Positions 9,863-16,929 of a stretch of 42,447 bases of DNA are shown here, piece by piece. Every line of letters starts with the position of its first letter. The stretch's first letter is position 1. A program made the position numbers and the translations under genes. The DNA is from a virus. The stretch covers positions 1-42,447 of the IMG/VR virus record IMGVR_UViG_3300044707_000425; one strand, 5' to 3'. Below the pieces are notes generated by a model, which saw only the letters and a program-made list of their open reading frames with translations, was not told the DNA's origin and ran no database searches.

Positions 9863-10056
9863 TGAGCAGCATCTTTGGACCAACAATCCCCGGCCTTGCA
9901 ATTCCTGAGCACAACCGCATTGAGTTCAGTAACTATTCGGGGGGCAACCCTGGAATGATTGTTTTCAAGCAAGGCGGCCAAGCTGGCACCGTTGTTACAA
10001 CTTTAGTCCTCACATACGACGGCAGCGGCAACCTCCTCACCGTCGATAGCATTTAA
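9862..10056 (+). CDS. Small tail-region protein of unknown function, 64 aa
   Basis: Translationally coupled to the tail fibre (TGATG). Gly/Thr/Val-rich, with a predicted beta-strand pattern ('TVVTTLVLTYDGSGNLLTV') typical of small fibre-associated or chaperone-like proteins. It has no recognisable domain. The base composition is noticeably less GC-rich than the ejection genes. The location between fibre genes suggests a distal tail component, but this is inference. Confidence 0.6.
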   Translation: MSSIFGPTIPGLAIPEHNRIEFSNYSGGNPGMIVFKQGGQAGTVVTTLVLTYDGSGNLLTVDSI

Positions 10057-10059
10057 GCC

Positions 10060-10293
10060 ATGCCATACGCGTTCAACCCCTTTTCTGGTGGACTTACTCC
10101 AGTTCAACCCGGCCCAGCGGGCCTCACGGGCTCACCCGGATTCGCTGGCCCGCAAGCAGTGCCGGGCTCAATCGGCATTGCCGGCCAGCTGCTTTTTGGC
10201 GTGGGTCCGATCGTCCCTGCCGGGGCGACGTTCTACCCGTTGTTTGCTCAGCTCTACGACCCCGTTCACCTTCCCTCCGGGAGCTTCATGTGA
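10060..10293 (+). CDS. Short fibre-like protein with Gly/Pro repeats, 77 aa
   Basis: It has a short collagen-like Gly-Pro segment (residues ~15-38, GPAGLTGSPGFAGP) followed by the module FGVGP-x-VPAG ... YDPVHLPSGSFM, which also ends the tail fibre protein. At DNA level the end of this gene and the end of the fibre gene are near-identical over about 20 bases (cttcc-t/c-tccgggagcttcat), pointing to duplication. It is probably a short distal fibre or adaptor that shares a docking domain with the main fibre. Function is inferred from the shared module only. Confidence 0.65.
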   Translation: MPYAFNPFSGGLTPVQPGPAGLTGSPGFAGPQAVPGSIGIAGQLLFGVGPIVPAGATFYPLFAQLYDPVHLPSGSFM

Positions 10294-10562
10294 TGGATTT
10301 GCGTTTCTTCAAGGCCGTGCCAGAGGCCAGTATTCAGTTCCCCGTTGCGCCGATGGACCGTGAGCCCAGTTTCACGGTGATTGTCCTGGAGCGCACGAAT
10401 GACCCAGACGCGCTGAATCACACCGGCTTCGACTATCTCGGGGCCTGTGGCACTGGATCTGCGATTGACGCCTGGGCCGCCGGCCAGCCGGTCACGGCGG
10501 TGCCCAAAAGCGAGCTACCCAACCCGCTCACCTTCTTCCCCGCGATTTTCAACGAGGCCTGA
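10293..10562 (+). CDS. Hypothetical tail-region protein, 89 aa
   Basis: The ATG at 10293 overlaps the upstream stop codon by one base. There is no recognised domain; the sequence is mixed ('FFKAVPEASIQFPVAP', 'NHTGFDYLGACGTGSAIDAW') with no membrane segment. It lies 2 nt before the receptor-binding protein gene in a tightly packed fibre operon. A role in fibre assembly or as a small structural subunit is plausible but not shown. A GTG 3 nt upstream is an alternative start. Confidence 0.6.
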   Translation: MDLRFFKAVPEASIQFPVAPMDREPSFTVIVLERTNDPDALNHTGFDYLGACGTGSAIDAWAAGQPVTAVPKSELPNPLTFFPAIFNEA

Positions 10563-10564
10563 AC

Positions 10565-12109
10565 ATGACAACCATCACGCCCCTGCTCCGGGTGAAGGAG
10601 CGCATTGTGGGCCCCTCGGGGATCTACAACATCCAGAACGAATGGTATGGCTACGCCGACGAGTTCAAGTACACGATCGGCCTGGCTGGCCTGATGGGCT
10701 TCGGTGTGGGCTGTTGCCCACCTGAGCTACTACCCGCCGACATGGCGCTACTGCCGGGCACGGAGGATCGCTTCAGCCCCAATTACGGCAACTACATCCA
10801 CCTGCCGAGCGCCTCGATCCAGTGCTTTATTCCGGCGCACCACATCGACATCCAGTCCCCCGGCAACACCGACGCGCCAACCTACGGCAGCCGCGTGGTG
10901 ATCAGCGCTGGCGCCACCGGATCATCGGTGCTGGCTCGGCCGTTCCGTGACGACGGCAGCAACCTGGCCGGGGTGTTCATCGACAAGTACCAGGGCAGCA
11001 ACTGCCGGGCTGACGGCAGCGGCCTGCCAAACCACACCAACGGCCCTGGCGGCACGCCACTGACCGGCGGCATCTTCGCCAGCCGGCCCCTGCAGTGGCC
11101 GGTCAGCCCTATCGGCAAAAACAACGGTGGCACGGACTGGAACAGCCCCTTCAGCCTTTGCAACAGCACGGCGCTGAACGGTGCGGCCACCAGCCCAGCC
11201 GACAATTTCGGCGGCGTGTGGGCGCTGTGCAGAACCCGCGGCGCAGATTTCCTGCCCTGCCCGATCTGGACCTACGCCCAAGTCGCTTACCTGGCGCTGG
11301 CCCATGCCCAGGCGCTGCTCGACAACACCGGCGCCGCAATCAGTGGTGCCACTAACAACGCTGCCTGGATGGACGTAGCGCCCTTTGCGCCCAAGGGAAA
11401 CAACAACAATTTGGGCGCCGATATCAACAAGACGAGCCTGCAGTTTGCTCGCACCGACCTGGCTGGGCACAACGGCTCAGGCTGGGCCGGCCGCGCCAGT
11501 CGCGCCTTTACCGGCTCGGCCCAGATCAGCGGTGCGTCGGCGGTCGAGCACACCACTCACAACGGCCAGCTCAGCGGCATCGTTGACGTCAATGGCAACC
11601 AGTTGAGCATCGCCCCGGGCCTGACTTCGGTGACCGCCAGCATGAGCGCTGCCGGCTACCGGATCCTGCCGAACTCGGTGGCCTGGAGCACGATCGCCAG
11701 CAACATCAACATCCGCGCAGCTGCGGGCGTGATCTCTCTGGCGGCCGAAAGCGCGGCTGCGGCCGACAACGGCATCTGGCACACCGCCGCCAACGCCTGG
11801 ACCTACCTGCAGGCGGCGACCGGTGGCACGTTCCACCCCACCACCACCTGGGCGGCCAACGCCACCCGGCGGGCCATGGCGGAGTGCGGCATCCCCCGCG
11901 AGCTGGGCACCAACACCACCCAGGCCGGCACCAGCCACTTTGGCGGCGACGGCTTCTACCGCTCGCTGACCACAGATTGCGTTCCAGTCGCTGGGGGGCA
12001 TTGGGCTGATGGCGACAATGCGGGCGTGTTTCGTCGCGCTCTCAACTTGACAGCGAGCGGCACGGATCAATTATCTGGCGCTCGGGCCGTGCGCCTTCTG
12101 TCCGCGTGA
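10565..12109 (+). CDS. Receptor-binding tail protein with C-type-lectin-like C-terminus, 514 aa
   Basis: The C-terminal half carries two hallmarks of C-type lectin/FGE-like folds seen in phage tropism determinants: 'HNGQLSGIVDVNGNQ' (~residues 334-350, compare 'SGVxDLNGNVWE') and the closing block 'GGHWADGDNAGVFRRALN' (~residues 477-494) ending in 'GARAVRLL'. That closing block is where diversity-generating retroelements (DGRs) act in related proteins. No reverse transcriptase or template repeat was seen here. The N-terminus contains a third copy of the FGVG ... HLPS module (residues ~43-85). It probably binds the host surface. A GC-rich hairpin follows the gene. Confidence 0.75.
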   Translation: MTTITPLLRVKERIVGPSGIYNIQNEWYGYADEFKYTIGLAGLMGFGVGCCPPELLPADMALLPGTEDRFSPNYGNYIHLPSASIQCFIPAHHIDIQSPGNTDAPTYGSRVVISAGATGSSVLARPFRDDGSNLAGVFIDKYQGSNCRADGSGLPNHTNGPGGTPLTGGIFASRPLQWPVSPIGKNNGGTDWNSPFSLCNSTALNGAATSPADNFGGVWALCRTRGADFLPCPIWTYAQVAYLALAHAQALLDNTGAAISGATNNAAWMDVAPFAPKGNNNNLGADINKTSLQFARTDLAGHNGSGWAGRASRAFTGSAQISGASAVEHTTHNGQLSGIVDVNGNQLSIAPGLTSVTASMSAAGYRILPNSVAWSTIASNINIRAAAGVISLAAESAAAADNGIWHTAANAWTYLQAATGGTFHPTTTWAANATRRAMAECGIPRELGTNTTQAGTSHFGGDGFYRSLTTDCVPVAGGHWADGDNAGVFRRALNLTASGTDQLSGARAVRLLSA

Positions 12110-12119
12110 GCGGAATTGT

Positions 12120-12143
12120 GGGGGAGGATCCGACAGCCTCCCC
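12120..12143 (+). terminator. GC-rich hairpin after receptor-binding gene
   Basis: GGGGAGG and CCTCCCC form a 7-bp stem with a 9-nt loop, 10 nt after the stop codon. No T-run follows, so it may be an RNA-processing or 3'-end stabilising hairpin rather than an intrinsic terminator. Confidence 0.45.
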
Positions 12144-12177
12144 TGTGGCGATTGCCCCCGAGGTTTGCTCCGTTACG

Positions 12178-12191
12178 CTGCACAGGTGCAG
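12178..12191. promoter_or_regulatory. Palindrome D before holin candidate
   Basis: CTGCAC-AG-GTGCAG, perfect 6+6 palindrome. It ends 12 nt before the preferred GTG start of the small membrane protein. It lies between the hairpin after the receptor-binding gene and the lysis genes. Confidence 0.55.
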
Positions 12192-12203
12192 CTATTGCGG
12201 CCT

Positions 12204-12383
12204 GTGGATCCAGCCTCGATCATCGCCCTGCTGGCTCTCGGCGGCAGCGGAGTAGCTGGGATCTGGAAGATCGCCAACGGCCTGGGCAAGTTTGAGGCCA
12301 AGACCACAACAATCCTCGGCGCCATGCAGGTGATGCTTGAGGACCACGAGGACCGACTCCGCACGATCGAACGCAACCTCTGA
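12204..12383 (+). CDS. Single-TM small membrane protein, holin candidate, 59 aa
   Basis: One hydrophobic segment (residues ~4-20, 'SIIALLALGGSGVAGIWK') is followed by a charged helix that ends in a short coiled coil ('LEDHEDRLRTIERNL'). This topology is common in phage holins and haemolysin XhlA-like lysis proteins. It sits directly before a second TM protein and near a cell-wall peptidase. Other starts are possible in frame: TTG 12165, GTG 12186, TTG 12195. The GTG at 12204 was chosen because it falls just after palindrome D. No SD is present. The lysis role is inferred. Confidence 0.55.
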   Translation: MDPASIIALLALGGSGVAGIWKIANGLGKFEAKTTTILGAMQVMLEDHEDRLRTIERNL

Positions 12384-12384
12384 C

Positions 12385-12570
12385 ATGGAAAAGCTCACCG
12401 AATACATCTCCCTGGCGGTCGCCATTCATGGCGTTGCCCTGGTGGTGGTCAACCTCACCCCCACCCCGAAGGACAACGAGGCGCTCGACAACTACAGCCG
12501 GCTGGTGGTGAAGGCCTACCGGGCGGTCGAGATCCTCGCCGGCATCTGGGGGCCCAGGGTCAAGCGCTAA
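12385..12570 (+). CDS. Small membrane protein, second holin candidate, 61 aa
   Basis: The N-terminal hydrophobic segment (residues ~7-24, 'YISLAVAIHGVALVVVNL') is followed by 'TPTPKDNEALDNYSRLVVK', a pattern I associate with small phage proteins near lysis genes. It starts 1 nt after the previous stop. Its TAA overlaps the stop codon of the convergent endolysin gene. With the preceding protein it may form the pore or pinholin for lysis. Which of the two is the actual holin cannot be told from sequence. Confidence 0.6.
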   Translation: MEKLTEYISLAVAIHGVALVVVNLTPTPKDNEALDNYSRLVVKAYRAVEILAGIWGPRVKR

Positions 12571-13274
12571 GGCCGACAGGTCAGATACCAGCCCCCGGAT
12601 CCCCCCGGCATCCAGCGGGGGTTCCAGTTCTTGCGGCTGTAGACCACCCCTGCCCCCTTGGTGTTCTTGGTGTAGCCGCCCTGAATGAGCAGCGCTTCAC
12701 CGTTGGGGTCGTTGTGGATCCAGTCCGCGGCGGTGTAGCCAATCACCACCGACCAATGCCCGCCGCCCCTGGGGGCGCCCACAGGGCCGTGGTGAAGCCA
12801 GCCGACAGCCACGGGGCGGCCGGCGTCAATCTCTCGCTCCAGGGCCGCCGGGGTGCCGCTGGTGTGGAAGTCAGCCCTGAGCCCCAGGGACCGCAACGCT
12901 GCCAGCTGAGCCTGGGCCGAGGTGGTGTCCCCGTACTTGGCCCGGATCGCGTTGTAGGTGTCGTCGCTGGCGGTCTTGCCCCAGAACATGGCGAGCATCG
13001 CGCAGGAGCTGGAGAAGCACTCCCGGTAGCCGGCGCCGCTCTTGTTGTCGAGCTGGCTCTGCCACTTCACCGGCAGCGGGTTGCGTGCCAGCGCCTCTTG
13101 CTGCTGTGCCTTAAAGCCCTCTGCCCAGTCAGCGCTCTCCGTGAGCAGGCAGGCATCGGCCTGCTTGATCTGACGGCCGAGCTTGATGATGCTCGTTCTC
13201 TGGTGATCGAGGCCCTTGTAGTTCTCCCAGAAATCGAGCCAGCGCTCGTCACTGAACTGGACATCCTGGATCAT
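12567..13274 (-). CDS. C39/papain-like cysteine peptidase, endolysin candidate, 235 aa
   Basis: The C-terminal ~160 residues have the C39-like peptidase layout: 'YRECFSSSCAMLAMFWG' with candidate nucleophile Cys91, 'GGHWSVVIGY' with His173, and 'WIHNDP' with Asn188 completing the triad. The N-terminus ('FWENYKGLDHQ') resembles a cyanophage-type leader region. It most likely cleaves peptidoglycan cross-bridges. It lies on the strand opposite the holin candidates, converging on them. Start is ambiguous: ATG 13274 leaves palindrome E between divergent genes, whereas ATG 13304 has a better SD (GAGG) and adds 10 residues but overlaps terS. Confidence 0.75.
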   Translation of the reverse strand: MIQDVQFSDERWLDFWENYKGLDHQRTSIIKLGRQIKQADACLLTESADWAEGFKAQQQEALARNPLPVKWQSQLDNKSGAGYRECFSSSCAMLAMFWGKTASDDTYNAIRAKYGDTTSAQAQLAALRSLGLRADFHTSGTPAALEREIDAGRPVAVGWLHHGPVGAPRGGGHWSVVIGYTAADWIHNDPNGEALLIQGGYTKNTKGAGVVYSRKNWNPRWMPGGSGGWYLTCRP

Positions 13275-13286
13275 GGGATGAAAGCT

Positions 13287-13300
13287 CTGCACTGGTGCAA
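13287..13300. promoter_or_regulatory. Palindrome E between endolysin and terS
   Basis: CTGCAC-TG-GTGCAA, ending 2 nt before the terS ATG. If the endolysin starts at 13274, this is the centre of a 28-bp divergent promoter region and could serve both strands. Confidence 0.55.
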
Positions 13301-13302
13301 TC

Positions 13303-13596
13303 ATGGCCGACCTCGCCAAGGAACTCGAAGAACTCCATGCCTCCGTGGTGCGCACCGTCCGCGAGCGCATTGACGAAGGCGGCTACGACGACGAGGGCAA
13401 CCCCAAGCCCACCAGCAACGACGATCTGAGGGTGGCCCTGCAGCTGCTCAAGCAGAACAGCATCACCGCCACCCTCAGCCAGGACGACACGGCGGCCCTG
13501 CGCTCAAGGATGGCCAGCAAGCTGGACTTCTCCGCCCTGAAGGACAAGCCCAACGTGGTGCCGATGGTGCGGCCGAATGACGCGGCTACCGCCTGA
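13303..13596 (+). CDS. terS: Small terminase subunit (T7 gp18-like), 97 aa
   Basis: Short helical acidic protein with 'DLAKELEELHASVVRTVRER' at the N-terminus and 'NDDLRVALQLLKQNSITA' in the middle, the pattern of T7-like small terminases. It would bind the packaging site and the large subunit. Unusually, the large subunit is on the opposite strand and the two genes overlap tail-to-tail by 11 bp (13586-13596). The ATG is 2 nt after palindrome E and has no SD. Confidence 0.75.
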   Translation: MADLAKELEELHASVVRTVRERIDEGGYDDEGNPKPTSNDDLRVALQLLKQNSITATLSQDDTAALRSRMASKLDFSALKDKPNVVPMVRPNDAATA

Positions 13597-15394
13597 CCCC
13601 CCCGTGGGCCATCGCCCTCGGCTTTGGTTTCCACCCCAAGGCGAGGGCATCAATGCTGGAGCCGGTTTCATCGAACCACGCTTGCCGCATCGCGTCCTCG
13701 AGCTCGTCCTGACGGCTGGCCTTGGCCTTCTCCTGGTCCTGGGCGGCGGCATCGGTGAAAAACTTGACCCCCAGGGCCAGCGCGTCGATCCGGTCGTCAA
13801 AGGTCAGTGACCCCCGCTCGATCGTGATCCGGCTGAGCTGATACATCAGCGAGCGCTGGTGACCCGTCTCCGGGTCACGCTCGGCATCGTGGTAGTCGCG
13901 GCGGATCAGCTCACTGCTCACCACCAGCCGGTGCTGCTGCACCAGCGGCGCCAGGGTGTCCACGATGCGGCGTTCCTTCTGGCCGCTTACGCGCACCTCC
14001 TCGATCGCGCAGGGATACAGTTTCTGCATTACCGGTGACAGCAGGGCGGTGAACATGCCATCGCCCATGTTGCTCTCGTTCACTATTTCGGTGACCCTCC
14101 AGCGCAAAGCGCACTTAGCCAGCAGCAGAAGCACCTCCGGTTCATAGCCCCGGGTGGTGCCGCCGCTCTCGAGCAGGAACATGTTGCCGTTCAGCTCGGC
14201 GACCACGGCCCAGGCGAGTTCATCACTGCCGCGGCCAGAGGGGTCGATTGCGAGCACGCAGCGCCAGGTCTCGTCCTGCGGCACCCAGCCATTCACCACC
14301 GCCGGCCGGTGGTAGAAGCGATCGGCGCCCATGCCCACGCACAGCAGGTCCTGGATGCGCTGATCAGGGCTGGAGGCCCACACCACCACCTCGGGTAGGG
14401 CCTTGCCATCCAGATCCATCACCAGCAGGTCACCCAGGCGGATCGGGTAGCGATCCAGGGTGGAGAGCCGGCAGTTCAGCTGGTACTGCAGCTGAACCGC
14501 TGAGCGGGTCATGCGGGTTTCGCGCTTCAGCAGCTCGTGGTGCCCAAAGCGCTCGGGGTCTGTTGGCTCCCCTTTGAGTGCCGGGGTGGCCTGCACCGCC
14601 TCGGCAATGTCCGGCGCGAGGAAACCCTCATAGCAATCCCACTGGTCCGAGTCGCCGGGGTCGGGGAACCGCGCCGGCCAGAACCGAATGGAATAGTTCC
14701 GCTCGCGCACCAGGCGCAGGTAGAGCGAGCTCTCGAGGTGCGGGGTGCCCAGGTAGCGGATCTGCCGCGGGAAGATTTGCCGGATCCCCCCTTGGGTGTA
14801 ATCCCTGAGGGCATCGGGATCAAACCCCGGATCGTCCGGTTTGATGATCGCCTCCAGCTCGGTCACGGCCTGGGCCAGCCGTTCCTGCTTGAGCGGTGTG
14901 ATCGAGTTGTTGAGGGTCTCGATGTCGTCCGGCAGCGCCAGGGTGCAGCGCTTGCCGGTGAGCGACGGGCTCAGGATTCCCACAGTGCGGACACTCGGGC
15001 TCTGGTCGATCACGGCCGGGCCCACATCGAAGGCCTTGATCGAGGACCGGCCATCAGGCCGCGGCTCAAGGCAGCGGAGGATGTCCACGTCGCGGATGCA
15101 CCGGGCCATGAAGGTGGCCACCTCCTCGGCCTTCTCGGCGGTGGCCGCCGGGATCAGCACCTTCTCGGTGAACGGGTCATGGCGCAGCCGCCACAGGGCA
15201 TAGCCACCGGATGCGAACGATTTGCCCAGCCCTCGATAGGCGGTGGTGATGTTGCGATCGGGGCCGTTCTCCATCCAGTCGGCAACGGACAGCTGCCGGA
15301 CGGTGGGGGTGTCGGCCAGGTTGAGCTCCCGCAGCAGGTAGCAGAGGAAGTGGGGGAAAGGCCACAGCTCGGGGGGCAGCGGTTCCCATCTCAT
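13586..15394 (-). CDS. terL: Large terminase subunit (T7 gp19-like), 602 aa
   Basis: DNA-packaging ATPase and nuclease. The Walker A region is 'AYRGLGKSFA' (Arg54-Ser59), very like T7 gp19. The Walker B/catalytic acid block is 'LALPDDIETLNNS' (Asp156-Asp157). The nuclease domain has 'LAIDPSGRGSDE' (Asp384, Asp391) and a late Asp in 'DDRIDALALG'. The start at 15394 has a strong SD (GGGAGGG, 8-nt spacing); an upstream ATG at 15439 lacks one. The gene is on the minus strand, opposite the other virion genes and terS, unlike T7. A 9-bp inverted repeat covers part of the SD. Confidence 0.95.
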   Translation of the reverse strand: MRWEPLPPELWPFPHFLCYLLRELNLADTPTVRQLSVADWMENGPDRNITTAYRGLGKSFASGGYALWRLRHDPFTEKVLIPAATAEKAEEVATFMARCIRDVDILRCLEPRPDGRSSIKAFDVGPAVIDQSPSVRTVGILSPSLTGKRCTLALPDDIETLNNSITPLKQERLAQAVTELEAIIKPDDPGFDPDALRDYTQGGIRQIFPRQIRYLGTPHLESSLYLRLVRERNYSIRFWPARFPDPGDSDQWDCYEGFLAPDIAEAVQATPALKGEPTDPERFGHHELLKRETRMTRSAVQLQYQLNCRLSTLDRYPIRLGDLLVMDLDGKALPEVVVWASSPDQRIQDLLCVGMGADRFYHRPAVVNGWVPQDETWRCVLAIDPSGRGSDELAWAVVAELNGNMFLLESGGTTRGYEPEVLLLLAKCALRWRVTEIVNESNMGDGMFTALLSPVMQKLYPCAIEEVRVSGQKERRIVDTLAPLVQQHRLVVSSELIRRDYHDAERDPETGHQRSLMYQLSRITIERGSLTFDDRIDALALGVKFFTDAAAQDQEKAKASRQDELEDAMRQAWFDETGSSIDALALGWKPKPRAMAHGGVRR

Positions 15395-15397
15395 GAA

Positions 15398-15432
15398 GAG
15401 AGCCCTCCCACCACAAAGGCAGAAGGGCTCTC
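15398..15432 (-). promoter_or_regulatory. Hairpin covering the terL ribosome-binding site
   Basis: GAGAGCCCT (15398-15406) and AGGGCTCTC (15424-15432) are perfect 9-bp arms with a 17-nt loop. On the terL transcript the hairpin takes in half of the SD (complement of 15403-15409), so it could lower or control terL translation. Confidence 0.4.
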
Positions 15433-15520
15433 CCAACAACCACCATCACCGAGCAGACGGTGAACGTCGCGCTGCGGCTCAGGTGAGCCCCCCAGCACCA
15501 CCTGGGTTGGCATCCAGACC

Positions 15521-15727
15521 TTAGCCGGCAATGAATGCTTCATTCACATCCGGGGTGTCGAGGTCATCGCCCTGGTACTCACCCTTCTTGGTGCGAGCGC
15601 GGGTCTTGGGTGCCGGCTTCACCGGTTCAGCCAAGGCCGCTTCAGCGGCGGCCACCACCTCGTCAGGAACATCAGATCCGTAGTGCTGGAGGCCCAGGCG
15701 GATCCGGTCGCTGTTGCTGACGTACAC
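15521..15727 (-). CDS. Hypothetical small acidic/basic protein, 68 aa
   Basis: It lies between the RepL-like gene and terL on the same strand. The N-terminal part is helical ('DRIRLGLQHYG', 'DEVVAAAEAALAEP'), followed by a basic patch 'KPAPKTRARTKKG' and an acidic tail 'DDLDTPDVNEAF'. Phage proteins of this make-up can be internal or DNA-packaging associated, but I do not recognise the family. The start would be GTG 15727 without an SD. There is no in-frame ATG. Confidence 0.5.
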   Translation of the reverse strand: MYVSNSDRIRLGLQHYGSDVPDEVVAAAEAALAEPVKPAPKTRARTKKGEYQGDDLDTPDVNEAFIAG

Positions 15728-15769
15728 AGGTGGAGAGCAGATGGCTCAAGGCTACCCAGGCCGCGGCGG

Positions 15770-16147
15770 TCATTCCAGGGAGTCCTGGAACTGCTGCCAG
15801 AGATGGCCGCGGCGGCTGGGGCCCCCCACGGCCGCCAGGTAGGGGTTGATGAGGAAGTAGGCCTCACCGGTGATGCGGTCGATGACGCGGGAGATGATCA
15901 GCTGCTTGCGCAGCCGGCTGATGGATGCCCGGCAGTTGCTGTCCAGGATCCCCAGCTGCTTGGCCAGACCACTGGGTGTGATCTGTGCTCGACCGCTGCG
16001 CCAGTTGACGTTGCCCAGCAGTGCCATGAGCACAGCCAGGTCACGGGGCTGCAGCTCTTTGTTCCTGACGCCGAGCACAACCCTCTCGCAGAGCTCTTCG
16101 GGGAAGACCATCACGAAGTTCTCAGATCCGTTTTGCCTAGGCTTCAA
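15770..16147 (-). CDS. RepL/MarR-like winged-helix protein, 125 aa
   Basis: The helix-turn-helix pattern 'ITPSGLAKQLGI' plus 'NCRASISRLRKQLIISRV' is followed by the wing 'RITGEAYFLINPYLAAVGG', which strongly recalls RepL-type plasmid replication initiators (a 'YxINP' strand after the recognition helix). It could therefore initiate replication or act as a regulator. The ORF opens at TTG 16147. ATG 16111 is an alternative, which would leave all nearby CCTAGG sites upstream of the gene. It is first in the minus-strand cluster with terL. CCTAGG repeats lie directly upstream, as expected for autoregulation or iterons. Confidence 0.65.
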   Translation of the reverse strand: MKPRQNGSENFVMVFPEELCERVVLGVRNKELQPRDLAVLMALLGNVNWRSGRAQITPSGLAKQLGILDSNCRASISRLRKQLIISRVIDRITGEAYFLINPYLAAVGGPSRRGHLWQQFQDSLE

Positions 16148-16212
16148 AGGTCAGTACCTGCTTGCTGACGGCCCCGCGACTCCTAGGTGTCACTCCTAGG
16201 TGTCAAGACACC
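16136..16212. promoter_or_regulatory. CCTAGG repeat cluster upstream of RepL-like gene
   Basis: CCTAGG occurs at 16136, 16182 and 16195. The last two lie in a 13-bp tandem repeat of ACTCCTAGGTGTC (16179-16204). GGTGTC-AA-GACACC (16199-16212) is an overlapping inverted repeat. These are operator-like or iteron-like sites for the adjacent winged-helix protein. Confidence 0.5.
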
Positions 16213-16602
16213 CCCTCTGGTTGCGACCCAGTGGGGGCAAGGGGTCTTGCCTTGCCATTTAAGCAGTTTTCCATACATAGGTGGAGAGCAACCCCCTTCC
16301 CCACTGCCAAACCTGAAACGCTCTCTGATCTCTCTTCTGGAGGGAGAAGGCAATCCAGGGACACGGGACAGCCACACCTAGACCTGCACCCACCTTCCCA
16401 ACCCCAACCCCCTCCCGCAACCACCTGCCCGCCTGCTCGTCATTCCCAGTTTTGGGTCGCGTGATGTGGTGGTGCCCCCAACGCGGCGTGGCCGGCGTTC
16501 CCCCCGTGGCCCCCTGCTTTGCCCTGCGTGGCCCTGGGGGCTGTTGAGCGAGGCAAGAGGTGTCAGAGCATCCAGGGCGGGCTAGGGCAGCTTGTGGGCC
16601 CT

Positions 16603-16725
16603 GCTGGGGTGCAGCTGCTGCAGCTGGTGGCCTGCCACGCGGTGAGCGCTGGCCATGGCTGGGGTTCTTGCGGATTGCTGATCCGTTGCGCTGCTGGGGT
16701 GCCGGTGCTGGGGTGCAGCTGCTGC
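16603..16725. repeat. 19-bp direct repeats (GCTGGGGTGC type)
   Basis: GCTGGGGTGCAGCTGCTGC occurs at 16603-16621 and again at 16707-16725. Partial copies occur at 16692 (GCTGGGGTGCCGGTGCTG) and 16759. The repeats are GC-rich, non-coding and close to a RepL-like gene, so iterons are possible. Confidence 0.5.
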
Positions 16726-16735
16726 CTTTCTTCTT

Positions 16736-16750
16736 TGAGAATGATTCCCA
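16736..16750. promoter_or_regulatory. Fur-family-like 7-1-7 inverted repeat
   Basis: TGAGAAT-G-ATTCCCA resembles the Fur-type consensus TGATAAT-N-ATTATCA, with only a few mismatches. It stands out in a GC-rich non-coding region about 50 nt before the AT-rich promoter-like patch. It may be coincidence. Confidence 0.25.
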
Positions 16751-16798
16751 TTCCCACTGCTGGGGCTGGCCTGGTGCCGGTGCTGGCCCTGCTGCCCT

Positions 16799-16823
16799 TT
16801 GTAAAGTTTTATTACAGATAATG
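16799..16823 (+). promoter_or_regulatory. AT-rich candidate host promoter for the early genes
   Basis: The only strongly AT-rich patch in this region, with a -10-like GATAAT (16817-16822) and an inverted repeat TGTAA-N7-TTACA overlapping it (16800-16816). The -35 element is poor, which suggests an activator-dependent promoter or one controlled through the inverted repeat. It is positioned to drive the plus-strand early genes. Confidence 0.35.
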
Positions 16824-16903
16824 ACTGGTGCGAGGCCTGCAACTCTCCGCCCATGGAGAGCAACTGCTAAAACAGCTGCACTGCTCACCACCAGTGGAGG
16901 GCA

Positions 16904-16929
16904 GCCAACAATCACCAACCACCAGAACA
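16904..16929 (+). promoter_or_regulatory. CA-rich leader 1
   Basis: CAACAATCACCAACCACCAG followed by 'aacaATG'. There is no SD before the start at 16930. First of five similar leaders on early genes. Confidence 0.5.

Larger units (their letters stand above)
16148..16929. other. Largest non-coding stretch: candidate origin/early promoter/terminus region
   Basis: No convincing gene; the open frames here are low-complexity and lack starts with leaders. It contains the CCTAGG repeats at its left end, an AT-rich patch (16252-16280), a 19-bp direct repeat GCTGGGGTGCAGCTGCTGC at 16603-16621 and 16707-16725 with related GCTGGGG units around it, a Fur-like box (16736-16750), an AT-rich promoter-like patch (16799-16823) and a 6-bp hairpin (16843-16860). 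It separates the minus-strand repL/terL cluster from the plus-strand early genes, where T7-like genomes have their ends and early host promoters. Confidence 0.55.

Noticed and set aside
10565-12109. Active diversity-generating retroelement
   Set aside because: The target-like fold is present but no reverse transcriptase frame, accessory gene or template repeat was seen.
14537-15463. 308-aa plus-strand frame opposite terL
   Set aside because: Antisense to clear terminase motifs; no leader or SD, no domain.
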